64,000 nucleotides of DNA, from the NCBI RefSeq assembly GCF_000002865.3, contig NW_001865058.1:391483-455482 (forward strand), given 5' to 3'. Shown piece after piece: positions 22,174-33,991 of the stretch. Position 1 is the stretch's first letter. The number at the start of each line of letters is the position of its first letter. Below the pieces are notes generated by a model. The model saw only the letters and a list, made by a program, of their open reading frames with translations. It was not told the DNA's origin and did no database searches. Source of the stretch: Monosiga brevicollis MX1 (taxonomy: Eukaryota; Opisthokonta; Choanoflagellata; Craspedida; Salpingoecidae). The translations under genes and the position numbers were made by a program.

Positions 22174-25100
22174 TTAATGGGCCACCTCTTCCTCGACTGA
22201 CAACGCCGCAACGGCAGCACCAGCAGCCTCGACAGCCGCCGGACTAGCCTCAGCACTGTACTGTGGGACCATCTCGCGGCAGCGGCCCGGAGGAAAGCCT
22301 TCGCCGGCCACTGGTCCGCGAGGCAGTCGCACCACCAATGACCTTCAGGGAACATGGTAGACAAGAAAACGAGAGGAGTTGACAGAAATCGTGAGGCATA
22401 GCTCGGGGATCCTTGCAGATGACATGGCCATGCCCGTCAATCAAACTTACCGAGAGGCGCTGGCCTCGGCAGGACGAAGTTGCAGACTCTGCGGGCGTGC
22501 CTTGACCCTGGTGATCAAAAGCAAAAAGGGCACGAGCATCATATTCAATCAACGTCAGTTGCGACGCCAAACCGAGAAACAAACAGGAGGTCCCCCTTTG
22601 CCCACAACGATCACGACAAGTCGAAAAGCCGCGCCGAACGACCCACTCTTTGCGAATGTTGACGGCTTGTGCTCGGCCTCGTTGATGATCCACTTCAATA
22701 TCAAATGTTACCTACAGCCCGCCATCAGTTGGAGCCAGCCAAAGGGTGAGCATCAACCCACCAAAAAATTGATTGTGTGCGTTTGCATGAAAGTGTGTGC
22801 GCAACAATTGATCGTGAGCTTCGACATACAGCATCGCGCGTCGCCAGACGTTGATTGACACCCTTGCGCACAAAGTAAACACGCTTTTTTTCCTGTCAAG
22901 TCCAAAAACAACAACACGTGCGTGAGGAAAAACATCACCGTCCTCGAGCCGCATTGCCAGGTGGCGCAAGAAAAACCAACCTCAGTTTCGATGTAACCAT
23001 ACGTATCGCGGAGTGTGACGACGACGCCTTGAGCATCCTTTTGAGACTTCAGGTCGATGACCTTGAGCATTTCAACGGCCTTGAGATGTGCCTCGTCAAT
23101 GAAGACAATGCGGAAGCGCACAATGTCGCCGACGGACAGGGTAGCGCTGCCCTCATCGGCCGAGAAGGAGTTGAACAGGACCGAGTCCCCCACTTTGGGA
23201 CGTGCCAAGCCGGTGTCCTTTGAAGATGATCGGCCTTCGGCCTCCGAATCAGCCTCGGTTGACGCCTGAGACTCCGCCTCTGGCTTGGCGGATGTACCGT
23301 CCGCCGTTCCGGCTGCTGTGGCCGATGCGGGGTCTTCAGCATCCCCGGCATCCACATCGGCTGCGGCCAGCTCGGAGAAAACAACCTGTGGTACCTCAGG
23401 GGTAGGTGACGAAGGAGGCACCTTGGTGATAACGACTGTGCCACGGGACGATTGCCCCGCGCGCTGAGCTTGCGTCACGCGCCCCTCAAAAGTGCCAGGC
23501 TCAAAAACTTCGACCACATCCAAGTTGTCCTCATCCATCTACGTGCACGGACGCACGCATTGTGAGCTCAGGGCTTGTTTGAACATGCGCGCGCAAGGTT
23601 TGCTACGGTCGAAGCGGGGCCAAGTATAGCGTACTTTGATGACTTGGACGGCAATGGGCTTTTCCTCAGTCGTGTCCACGACATACGAGACCCAGTCACC
23701 TTCGCTGAGGGTATTAAAGCCGTCAGCCACCTCACTATGGGAGAAACAACAACCAAACACAAAAGCAACCAAAGATCAACAGGTGAGAGCAGCACAGATG
23801 AGTGGCATGCAGTTAAAAGTTGAAAGGTGGGGACGCAACAGAAACAGGTAGCACCCTCAAAACAACGAGGGCCAGGAGACCATGGAGTGGCCTCTGTTCA
23901 ATCCTCTCGACTCGTACCTGCCGTGGAAAAAGTATTGGCTGTCTGAAACATGGGCCTCGACAAACCCATAGTTTGTGCACAGTCGCACGACTCGTCCCTG
24001 CTCAAGATGGACACGCATCATGCGTTCGTCACAAGGTGAAGACTCGACAAAATGTGACACGCGCGATACTTGGTGATTGTGCGCGCTTGGGCGCACAAGG
24101 TGGCGAGATGGCACGATGACGTACCAGTTCAGCATTCTCATCGATAGTCTGTTCAGCATCGACATCCACAGCTTGCCACGCCTTGCCCATGTGCTTGACA
24201 TTAAAGTCAATCTGCACAGCATAGACAGCATAGACAGGTGAGGGGCCAGGTGGATGGGCTACGCACTGGAGGGGGTGACCAGACGCAAGCCGCGGACCGG
24301 CTAGACAGAGACAAAGGAACGTCAATGCACACCTCTTGTTCACTTGCAAGGGGCCGGCCAGGACGGTTGATGTTAAAGACAAGGGCAGAATCATCGCGCA
24401 GCGTCGTGGTGATGTCGGTCAAAAGATCATCAGTGGGCAGGCGCAGGCTGGTCACGTGGGCGCGGCGTGTGCCATCAGGCTTGACGCTGACATAGCCCTG
24501 GAAGCGGCGGGCGCCTTGGGTATCACGGGCCAGTACAGCTTGCAGGTCTGCAGGCGTCTGGTCAGCGGTGGCGGGGCGTACGGCGCAGGCCACTGGATAT
24601 CGGGTGGTACCAATGCGGGAGGTACCACGGAAGAAGGTCACGGGTTGCCACTCGAGGGTCGAGCTGGAGTGAGGGCGGGGCCAGGGGCGGCTATCCAAGG
24701 CGACTTCAGCCGAAGAGGCCAGTTCGCCATCGTGCACGGGAAGCATGGTCCAACTGGCTGGCTTGTCCTCAGTTTGGGGTTCCCACACCACCACGAGACC
24801 AATGACGTCAAGCCGAGAGCGAACACGAGCGCGCGGGTACGTCAGATAGATGCCGACCGCTAGGGGTTGGGCGGGGTCAAAGTCCACCAGGGTCAGGGTT
24901 CCAGGCCGGAGGGGTTCGATAGCCATGGCCGCTTCTCGGCCGCGGGAAGAACCGAGGTCAAAGGCCACTTCGGCGCCCATCTTGAGATCCACTTCGCGCT
25001 TGGGGCCGGTAAACTCGGGCAACACGTTGCTTTCGTGATAATAAACGTCCTCGGCTAAGCCGAGGGCGGCGATAAATCCAAAACCACCACGACGAACGAG

Positions 25101-25992
25101 TTTGACAATGCCTGTGTGCCGCGGCTTCTCTTCGACGGCCCAGCGATGAATCTACATGTTTCGAGGTCGATGAACGTGTGGCCGAGGCAAAGCGGTGGAA
25201 AGAGGACAAGAGAAAAAAAAACATAAAATACAGAAACAAGAGGAGAAAAAAAAAAAAAAAAAAAAGGCAGGGGAAACAAAATGAAAAAAGAAAAAGGCCC
25301 GAATAAAAAACAAGCTATTTTGAGAACATGTTGGATGAGGCAGGGGGGTAGGGGGCAGGGGCGCGCACCGTAATGGCTTTGGGTTGGCCATAGCGAAGGG
25401 TCAGGCGGAAAGTGACTTGGTCGCCCGGGGCGAGGCGGACATCATCGGGAACCTCGCGTCCAAGGAAGGGGATGTGGTAAAAATAGGGAAAGTCGGGGCG
25501 CGGGTCGTTGAATTGCACCTGCAAGTAGGAAAAGTTGTTGTTACGTTGCGGTTTACGCTTGGAGCGTGGGGGTTGGGCCTCGACAATGGTGCCAAAAACG
25601 GGGAAAGCCAGGACGGGCTGCTGGGTGTCAACGGGGATGGATTGAAGGTCTACGGCAAAGTAGCTATCGTGGTGGCGGTGAATGCGAAACTTGAGGGGTG
25701 CACCGATCGCGACCTCCTCGGGCTGGCATTTGAGCTCGCGAAAGTTGAAGTAAATTTGTCCAGTGAAGTGGCTGCTGGCAATAAAGCCGTAGGTGTCCAT
25801 CAGGCGGGAAATGGCACCAGTGCAGAAGCCGCGGTTCTGGGCGGCCTGTTCGATGGTGGCGCGCTCTCCATAGAAGGTTTCGTTAACAAAGAGAGTGACG
25901 TCCCGGAACTCACGCCCTGTGAAATCTGGTGCCACGGGCTCCTCGGGCACAAAGGGTGCCAGCCCGTGATCGTCTGAGGTGCGGTTTGCGCG
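22174..25992 (-). CDS. CSDE1: Multi-cold-shock-domain RNA-binding protein, CSDE1/UNR-like
   Basis: Cytoplasmic single-stranded-RNA-binding protein; the animal homologue UNR regulates mRNA translation and stability. Several cold-shock domains are readable on the minus strand: TGAISRLMDTYGFIAS with GQIYFNFRE (about 25780), TGIVKLVRRGGFGFIAALG (about 25080), GRVVRLCTNYGFVEA with SQYFFHGR (about 23950) and GVVVTLRDTYGYIETE (about 22990). Degenerate linker domains lie between them (DGFNTLSEGDWVSYVV at about 23720; a Ser/Glu/Ala-rich insert at about 23200-23450). The last exon reads VVRLPRGPVAGEGF, similar to the conserved VKRQPRGP-type tail of animal UNR, and stops at TAA 22174-22176. The frame at 25992 continues from an acceptor, so a further 5' exon with the start Met lies upstream and was not identified. 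Confidence 0.85.
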
Positions 25993-26991
25993 CAGGTCGG
26001 TGCACGAGGTTGGGGCGCGGTGAGCACATCGCTAGGCAGTAGCAATGGACACCGGGGTGAAACGGTGAGACGGTGAGATGGCGTGACACAAACCCATGCT
26101 GGCTGATCTGCGGGGCGGAGGGAAAGTCGACGAGCCTGCTGTGACACAGGTGATGTGATGGAAATCCGGCGAGGCGAGCTATCGACGCACAAGGTCGAGA
26201 GTGAGGCCAACAGCAGTGGTAGGTGTACGCAGCCCTCTGAGGATACCCGACCCGGAGCTTCACAGCGGGGAACACGCTCCACTCCCAGCAATGGGGTGGG
26301 GGGGGGGGGGGGGGAACAAGGGTGCGTCGGAGTCAAGGTGGGAAGGGACCGACCGCTTCAGGTTCAGTGAGCTCGTCGCCCTCGTCGTCGTTCGTCGACC
26401 TTCGTTCGCGAAATAAAATCTGACGTTGGTTCTCTGTGAGATCGGTTCAAGTCTTCGCTCTCTCTGAGTTTGTTGGTCACATCATCATCTTCTCTGGTTT
26501 CGTGTAATAAACATAGTGAAGGCAATTTGCTGGTTTCACTTATTCTCTGACATTGGTCCTGGTTCAAGTCAACGGCCCTGCCAGTACACGTGTACTTCCG
26601 ACCCCTCTCTGGTGCTGGCACAGCATGTGATGACCCCTCTAATTTGAACATGTTTAGATACAGGATGTAACTCGATTATGCAATCGTGAGGCGTCTGACG
26701 CCGGGCACCGGGGGTGCCCGAAGCAGTTCTTTTTGGGAGCAGCAGCTGTGAGTCTATGTGGGCTTGCAGGTGTTCATCCTTTCTATCGTCATCTCTATCA
26801 TCACTTAAAAAGAGCGGGAGGGGGAGTGGAATGACACTCATCTTCTCGTCGCTGCACACACTTGGACACCAACGGCTGGTTGGGTAAACGGACAATCACG
26901 ACCGACTCGTAGGCGCGACAGAGAGGCATGGCAGAAGATACTCGCTAGTTAACAATGAAACAGTTGAACAGGAACGGAGGCTGCTTCGTCC
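25993..26991. other. Spacer, probable 5' exon(s) and promoter of the CSDE1-like gene
   Basis: No firm gene. A G-run of about 17 bases lies near 26289-26313. The CSDE1-like first exon should be here, but several minus-strand frames are open and none has a decisive start. The part from about 26400 to 26940 looks non-coding. Confidence 0.4.
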
Positions 26992-28215
26992 TCAGCGACA
27001 GTGGCAGGAGCCCGATTTGTCGTCGTACTCTGCGCCGCACAAGTAGCAAAACTCGGCACAGCAGAGGCAGACCATGCAGTCGCAACCCTCGGAGCGCTCG
27101 ACCACAACGTGGCAGACGGGACAGGGCATAAAAGCCTTGTTGTCGACAAAGAAGGCCACTTGGGGGTCCAAAGCTTGCCGATGGCGCAGCTGGACGGCAG
27201 TGCGGTTGACCACAAGCATGTGGGCCAAGAAGGGCTCGATGCGATGCATGTCGTCCACATCGAGTTGGTGCTTGCAATTGGGGGCAAGGCACGGCATCAC
27301 ATGCCCGCCACGGCGCAGCTTGTCCGCATAAGCCTGTTTCATGCAATCTCGGCAAAAGGCGTGCTCGCATGTTGATTTGCTATGCTACAATCATCATCAT
27401 CATCATCATCATCATAATATTATTATTCGGCATCGAGAATACCATCCCCCCACACGAACAAACACGCAGCGCAAACAGATGAGTGACGGAAGGACCCACA
27501 AAATGCAGCGCCGGCAGGGCCTGGGACGGCGCAAAATTAATCGACGTACCGACTCCAGGCCGTGATCGTAGATACTTGGGTTGAGAGCCACGTTTTCTTC
27601 CAAACAAATGTCGCACTGTCCTTGCCTGGTATCACAGTCACTCACAACCCCGTAATTGCTCAAAACGCGACAGACGCGGCACTCGCTACTGCAATCAAAT
27701 CGTTGCCATTGTTCGTCAAAGGAGAGCTCGCTCTCGGCGCTGTTCTGACCCTGCTCGTCGTAGGTATCCTCAACAAAGGGGTATTCCTCGAGCCATAGCG
27801 CAACACACAGTGGTGCTGCGACTGGTGCACTATCGGTAGCGGCTTCAAGCTGTGTGCTCTCCGAGGGTGCGTTCTCTGCGGGAGTGCTCTCCACGGGGAG
27901 GGGGTGGACAGTGCTTTCGGGGGCGACGCATTCGCTGGTCGTGCGAGCCGGGGCCGACAGCGAACGCTTCACCAGCTGCAAGGGGAGGGGGCTGATGGGG
28001 GGCTCGAAATCGCGTCGACTTGTGGGCGCCTGATTAAACTCGGCTTCAGTGTGTTGGTGTGACTGCTCGAGCTCGAGCATGGCCTCCGATTCCAGACTGA
28101 CCGGGCGGGGCTCGGGTGCGGGCAGGGCAAACATGTTGCCGAGATAGGCCTCAAAAGTGTCGGCCAGCCGCGCGGCCCATCCGCTTTGATCGACTCGGAC
28201 AAGTGAAAAGGACAT
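26992..28215 (-). CDS. RBR (RING-between-RING) E3 ubiquitin ligase
   Basis: Two exons, 27550-28215 and 26992-27384, join in phase 0 to give 352 residues. The N-terminal ~200 residues are acidic and Pro/Ser-rich with no domain. RING1 spans the intron: CDICLEENVALNP, then CEHAFCRDCMKQAY. The in-between-RING part has MPCLAPNCKHQLD. RING2 reads MPCPVCHVVVERSEGC, then MVCLCCAEFCYLCG and a final CHC. The Cys in SEGCDCMVC sits where HHARI and Parkin have the thioester-forming Cys, so HECT-like transfer is expected. The start Met at 28215 was chosen as the first ATG in the frame. The intron contains an ATC/ATT trinucleotide run. I could not assign it to a named RBR subfamily. Confidence 0.88.
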
Positions 28216-28735
28216 GGGATGCAAAGATTGGGGCACGCGGACAGCGAGCGGCAAGCGGGATGGCTCGTGATGTGGCGTCGGGTCTGGCGATGAGTCTGGT
28301 TAGGGGCGTGCTTCGAGTAGCACTCAAAGTCAATCTAGATCAAGTCAAGACCAAGGCTAGGAAAATGAATGTTGGAGTCGATGATGGCTGGGAATGTCGG
28401 CGACAGCGGTGGATCAGAAGTGCAAGTGAGTTATGGGTGAAGGTGCAAGCACGCAGCGATGCAAGGCCCTTCCTTCTCTTACCATCCACCAATGGCGAAT
28501 GACGAATGACGGGAGCAATTAGGAAATCGATCGATCGATCGATCAATCGTATTCATTCTTGCTGGCGTGTTAGGTTGGCGTTATGGTCTTGTCTGGGCCG
28601 GACTCCCATAATTGGCTTGCGCGCCAGCTATTCTTAAAAGCGGAAGGTGGGGATGGTAGTTCACTGTCTTCGTGGGCTGGTTGTGCCTGCTAAGAACAGC
28701 TGTTACAAACAAAGTTGTCAATAACAGAGTCTGGC
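28216..28735. other. Spacer before the transposon
   Basis: No gene seen. A short (ATCG)n run lies at about 28527-28548. The sequence from about 28550 up to the transposon end at 28736 has no counterpart on the other side of the element. Confidence 0.5.
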
Positions 28736-28975
28736 TAAGTCTTGTCCGACGAAAAAGGGTCCATCGAAAAACACGTGTGCAAAACAGCTGTTCACTTGAT
28801 TACACAATATTACACTTCAGACTCAAAGCATCCCGAGGCGTTGTATCGCCTCGACTTTGCCCTCGGGATTCTCCCCCCTCCCAACACCACGTAAGCTTTA
28901 GTAAGCATGTAGGCTTGGGAAAAAATCTTTTACAAGCCTACAACGTTGTGCAAGCTTATCTTTTCAGTAATGTTT
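28736..28975 (+). repeat. Left terminal inverted repeat
   Basis: Left arm of the Mutator-like element. Within it are two further palindromes: CCCGAGG/CCTCGGG around 28831-28872, and GTAGGCTTG/CAAGCCTAC around 28909-28941. Each arm can fold on itself. Confidence 0.88.
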
Positions 28976-29184
28976 TTTATTTTATTTTTATCTTTTATTT
29001 TTTTTTATTTATTTAATTATTTTTTTTATTTCCAAGCCTTCAGCGTTACGTGTAATCAAACTCTTCACTGATTTTCCTCATTAGATTCTTTTCTGAAACT
29101 CAACGGCTCTCCTCCTTTTATTTTTTTCTTTCAAGCTCCCAGCCAATTGGCACCTTCGCATCAATGGCCATACGGCCCAGCTAA

Positions 29185-32100
29185 ATGTCTAATCACCCCG
29201 TCTGTGCTCTTTGCGACCAGCAACAAGCCAAGCCTCATCAGCATGCCGAGGCTCATCATCCAGACGTCTCGCTTGACGTCCTTTTCCCCACTTTCATGTG
29301 GACGCGCTGCCCAGCTCCCGAATGCAATTTCGTGGCCCATGAACAAGATGTTTATCGGTTTGAAAAGCACTGTGTCAGTGCGCATCCCCTGGAGGCTTTG
29401 GTGATATTTCGAGGGCTCCGCCCAGCAGCTGTTCAGTGCGATTGCGGGCGCCTTTTTGCCACCAAGTCGGGCCTCCGGCGCCATGTTCGGGACCACCACT
29501 GTGGATCTGGCTTGAAAACAGCCGAAAAGGTGTGTCACTGGCGACGCCATGCTTTGTCGATGGCGGATCACTGTGCATCAACGCACAAGTAAGCTGTTCA
29601 TCTACACCTAACTGTGCGCATGTCCTTGCTGGCTTCGCAGAGTGAGAAGTGCGACGAACCAGATTGTAGCTTCGTTTCAGTCAGCGAGGCTGGACTGAAG
29701 CGGCACAAGCAGAAAAAACACGGTGCATCAAACGTACGTGTGACGATGCGTCTTTCGGTTCGAAGGAGCAGTGCTGCATTTTTGTTTTTTTTTACCATGA
29801 GCTTTGTCTGTGTATAATCGGTCCTTCCGCAAGCGTTCGCTAAGCCATGATACGCCCATGATACGCTTTGGATTTGTAGATGACTAAGGGAGTGATTTGT
29901 CAACGTCTCGGCAACGGTAGCAACTGCATATTTGACCCACAGCAGTGCGAGCGTCGGTTTCACACTCGCGAGAAATGGCTGCAACACGCCATTGAAGATC
30001 ACAAAGCACCGTTCGAGCTCAAGCAGCTATCGTTTCTCGATGAAGCAGCGTTCGATGCCTGGAATCATGCTCTGCATCAAGAACGAGGGCTACGCTATGA
30101 TCTTCACGGTACACTGTACAACTGTTCCTATAACCGTTCAAGCAGCGCCCTCAAGAGTGTTAGGGTCAGAAATCAGGACGCGATCAACCTCGATCTAACA
30201 CCCGAGATGCTCGACAAGGCCGCCGGTGATCGCTGCTACTCTTTCTTCCGAAAACACGAGCTACCATCCGGAGGCATTGAGGCAAGAAAAATGTCTCCTC
30301 CTCTCCTGCTTTCTTCTAGTTTGTGTGCCGCTGCCTGGCACTTCTTGTCTCATGACCTGCCCTGTCGGCTTGCTCGACTCACTGGCCATGCCGTCTGCAC
30401 CTCATTTCAAACGCGGGCGGGCATTCGCGCCTGGGGTAGGTTTCTTTCTTTGACGCTCATTCTCACCCGTACGATCCGAGTCGTGCAACGCTCTCTCAAG
30501 CCACGATTGATGAGATTCGCCAACTCTCGCGCCTGGGAGTTTCGCCAGCTCGTGGCATTCGTAAGATTCAGTCAACCAAAGACCATTACGCGCGAGATGC
30601 TTTTGTCGATCTGAAGGATTTTGCCAATCATGGCGTGAATGACGAGGAAACGCGCCTTCATGAAAACGACGATTTGTCGATGCAGCTCAACGTTAATCTC
30701 AATCGCAGTCTCCCCGACGATGAGCGCTTTATTTTGGTGTGTGCCATTCGCCTTTGCATGTCACCTTCTTGAATTAATTCGCCGTCTCATATGCCCATCT
30801 CATCTGCGTTGAGTCTTGACATAGATGGCGTACTATGGCCAAGAGTATCAACTGGTTTACTTTCCGTCTGGTGGGTCGTAACAGCTGCGACTGCGTTAAT
30901 CGTTCTGTCGTGGCCAGTTGGAGGCACGCCCTGATAATAGGTCTTACCATTAGAAGTGGAACTGCCAGACCTCGGGGATGTGCAGATCTTTGTCATTCAG
31001 TATGAAAGCCAGCGGCGTTGGATGCGGACGTTCGTTCAAGAAGATTCCACTATTTATCTCGATGCCACCCATCATACAACACGCTACGCGCATCAATTGG
31101 TAGGTCTGCGCGTACGTGACTTTAAACAAGAGTCTGTTCGTTTCGCTTGCCCGATATTGTTTGCTGTTCTCATCTGTTTTATTTTTCTATTTTTTATTTA
31201 TTTCTTTTTTTCTTTGACGGCGGGTGTGGCACAAGTTGTCACTCGTTGTTGAGGATCCCGAGACAGGCCGAGGCCTCCCCGTGGCTCATGCGCTCGCATC
31301 GTCGGTTAACACCGCTACAACGGCAATATTTCTCGAAGCTGTGTGGCGTCATTCGACCCTCGTGCCCGCACCAGCCGTCGTGTTGACAGACATGGATAAC
31401 GCTCTAATCGCTGGATGTTTCGATGCGTTTTGCACGCGGCTTCAAGTGCCCCGGGCACCCAAGTCGCGCTGGTGCATTTTTCATGTGTACCGGGCCTGGT
31501 TTGGCCGAGTATCAGGCATTGCAGGCGATGCGCATAATTATAACGCTGATGAAATGCGTGCGGGACTCAAAGCACTGGCACGAGCACGCACGCCAGAAGC
31601 GTACCACTCCAAGCTGGCTGAGTTGCGCAGCCGCTTTGAACATGCAACCATTCCAGCAAGCACATCTCGTCTCGGTGGCAGTCACACAAGGCAATCTTTC
31701 TGGCGCTACTTCGACACGTATTTTGACAGCTACAAGGTATGTCGTTCTTGGGAACTTGATGCTCGAGAAGCGATGATGACACAGATATTGGCCCACTATC
31801 TCATGAGCACAGCTATATGAGATATCAGACTGTTCTACAAAGTCTTATTTCACTTATTATTGTCAATGTCACTGGCTCATCCCAATAGGAGAACTGGAGC
31901 AAGGCATGGCGCGATGGACATGCAACGACAAACAATTTTATTGAGTCATATCACGCCAGCTTCAAAGTGAGTGCAAGCAAGACGGTTGATAATGATATGG
32001 TTCTTTGATCAACGATTGTGAATTCTCATGACACACATTGATGCGATGTCCGGGTGACAGAACCTTCATCCCAGTCACACAAGCTGTCGCATGGACACAA

Positions 32101-33570
32101 CTCTTGGAAAGCTCCGCGAGGCTGCGGACTTGTATGCCAGCGAAATCCGTGCCCAGATATACAAAGAGAAGCTCACGCGTTATGACAAACTGATCATCTC
32201 CTGCGTCAAAAAAGGCAAAACCTTTCCGCGAGAACACATCACCAAGATGGACCACTGCATGTTCCGAGTGCTCTCTGCTTCCATGCCTGGCGAATATTAC
32301 AATGTCCAGGAGTCTGTTACTGGTACTTGGACATGTCAGTGTGATTGGTTTGACGCTTATCGACGGGCTCCAGCCGTGGCCGCGCGGACATGCAAGCACA
32401 TCGAAGCAGTGCGTTTCCATGTCTTTCGCATCGACAACACATTACGATCCGGTTGCAGTTTTGGTGCCGACATCGAAGCACGCCTCGAGCCATACAACTA
32501 CACATGTCGGGCACGGCACACCATTTCGGAGGCAGAGCGTCGTCAGCGAGCGATTCCGAAATCAGACTGGCCTGCAGCGACCGCGCTGGGTGCCAAGGCT
32601 AGTAAGCTTCTGAAGGAACTTTCGCGTGCAGTTGACGCTATGACGCTCTCTGCAACCAGCCCCACACCCGCCTCGACGAGGTTTCTTGCACGCCTCTGCC
32701 CTCTATTAAGCGAGATATTGTGCGACCACGCCGGTCAGTCTGTTCGTCATGCCCTGTTATGCCACTCCGAATCACCATCACCTCAGTCTGCCAAATGCAA
32801 TGATGTACGCAGAAATTGCGGTCAGTCAACAAACGGGGCCTGAGCCGGGTCCGTTGCCAGAGTCGACTCTGGCACCTTCATCCCATTCATCACCTCCTCA
32901 GACATCTGTCCTTCCCAGCATGACGCACGGCCCCATGGATGATTGGTTGTTAGGCGCAAGACGCCATTCGCGAACAAGCCATCGAGTTCAACAGCCCAGC
33001 ACAAAGCGTCGGACCAGGCGGCAACCCATGCATAGCGCATCAGGCACGCGTCGCAGTTTCCCCCCGTGTGCCTCCCTTCTTGGCTCAGGTACTTCAGCCC
33101 TTTCACACTCGCAAAACGCGAACCATGAGTCATCGCACGAGCCATCACCCAAGAAGCAGAAGGTATGTCGCCACAGGGCTACATGCATGTAATTAGCCTC
33201 TTGTGACACAGGCTCATGCGTCTGCACCAATTAGGTCATGCGTCACGGGTTTGAAACCTTTGTCGATCCGCACAATCCGAGTGCTTTGACCACAGGCTCA
33301 GCAGTGACATTTGCAGCTGCGACCTTCACACCCCCTAGTCTAACGCAGACCAGCTCTGAAACAACCGCCACTGAGCATAACATCAAAACGACCGAACCAC
33401 AACGACTACAGCTCTCTCGCCGAATAAAACGAACGTCACAATTTGTGCAACAGCTGAACGGAGCTGTTTCGAAGGAGAACGATGCTGTGCAAGACTCGAC
33501 ACCAATGCCAGCTCGCTTACTTGTTCCAGTGGTTTCCGACAAAGCGACGGGCAATGACGAGACAGGATAA
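29185..33570 (+). CDS. Mutator-like transposase: C2H2 fingers, MULE DDE core, SWIM finger
   Basis: Multi-exon transposase. Exons 29185-29588, 29643-about 29732 and from 29880 encode C2H2-type fingers (CDCGRLFATKSGLRRHVRDH; CDEPDCSFVSVSEAGLKRHK) and a Cys/His segment. Around 30459-30738 an exon reads HSHPYDPSRATLSQATIDEI and then DDERFILV. The DDE core is next: first Asp in IYLDATHHTTRYAHQL (about 31050), second Asp in VVLTDMDNALIAG with WCIFHVYRAWF (about 31380-31500), and Glu in TTNNFIESYHASFK (about 31930-31970). The SWIM finger is WTCQCDWFDAYRRAP with RTCKHIEA (about 32330-32410). A Ser/Thr-rich tail ends at the stop 33568-33570. No disabling stop was noticed in the conserved parts, so it may be recently active. 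Some exon borders (30280-30450, 32700-33240) are not resolved. Confidence 0.85.
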
Positions 33571-33749
33571 GACAAGGTGTGTCAGAGTCAATTAGAGCTG
33601 ATTTACATGTTAAAAAAAAATTGAGATTAACATGTTAAGGAAATACCAAGTGATGGGGGGTTTTTTTTTAACGTAGGCTTGAATAATAGGGGAAAAAACA
33701 CGTATGGTTGGAGTTAAAGGGAAAAATAAAGTAAATGAAAAAAAAAAAA

Positions 33750-33991
33750 ATAACATTACTGAAAAGATAAGCTTGCACAACGTTGTAGGCTTGTAAAAGA
33801 TTTTTTTCCCAAGCCTACATGCTTACTAAAGCTTACGTGGTGTTGGGAGGGGGGAGAATCCCGTGGGCAAAGTCGAGGCGACATAACGCCTCGGGATGCT
33901 TTGAGTCTGAAGTGTGATATTGTGTAACCAGGTGAACAGCTGTTTTGCACACGTGTTTTTCGATGGACCCCTTTTCGTCGGACAAGACTTA
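33750..33991 (-). repeat. Right terminal inverted repeat
   Basis: Right arm, the inverted copy of 28736-28975, with the same internal palindromes. Differences include a TTATGTCG versus TTGTATCG change and a few substitutions. This indicates limited divergence since the two ends were identical. Confidence 0.88.

Larger units (their letters stand above)
28736..33991 (+). mobile_element. Mutator-like DNA transposon, 5.26 kb, with long terminal inverted repeats
   Basis: The ends are inverted copies of one another: 28736-28975 and about 33750-33991, both starting TAAGTCTTGTCCGACGAAAA when read inward. The arms are about 240 bases with only a handful of mismatches and a few indels. They enclose one spliced transposase gene with C2H2 fingers, a DDE core and a SWIM finger, the combination typical of Mutator-like elements. 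I could not find a matching 8-11-base target-site duplication next to either end (GAGTCTGGC on the left, TTCCGACTA on the right). The true ends may therefore differ slightly, or the duplication has decayed. Confidence 0.85.
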
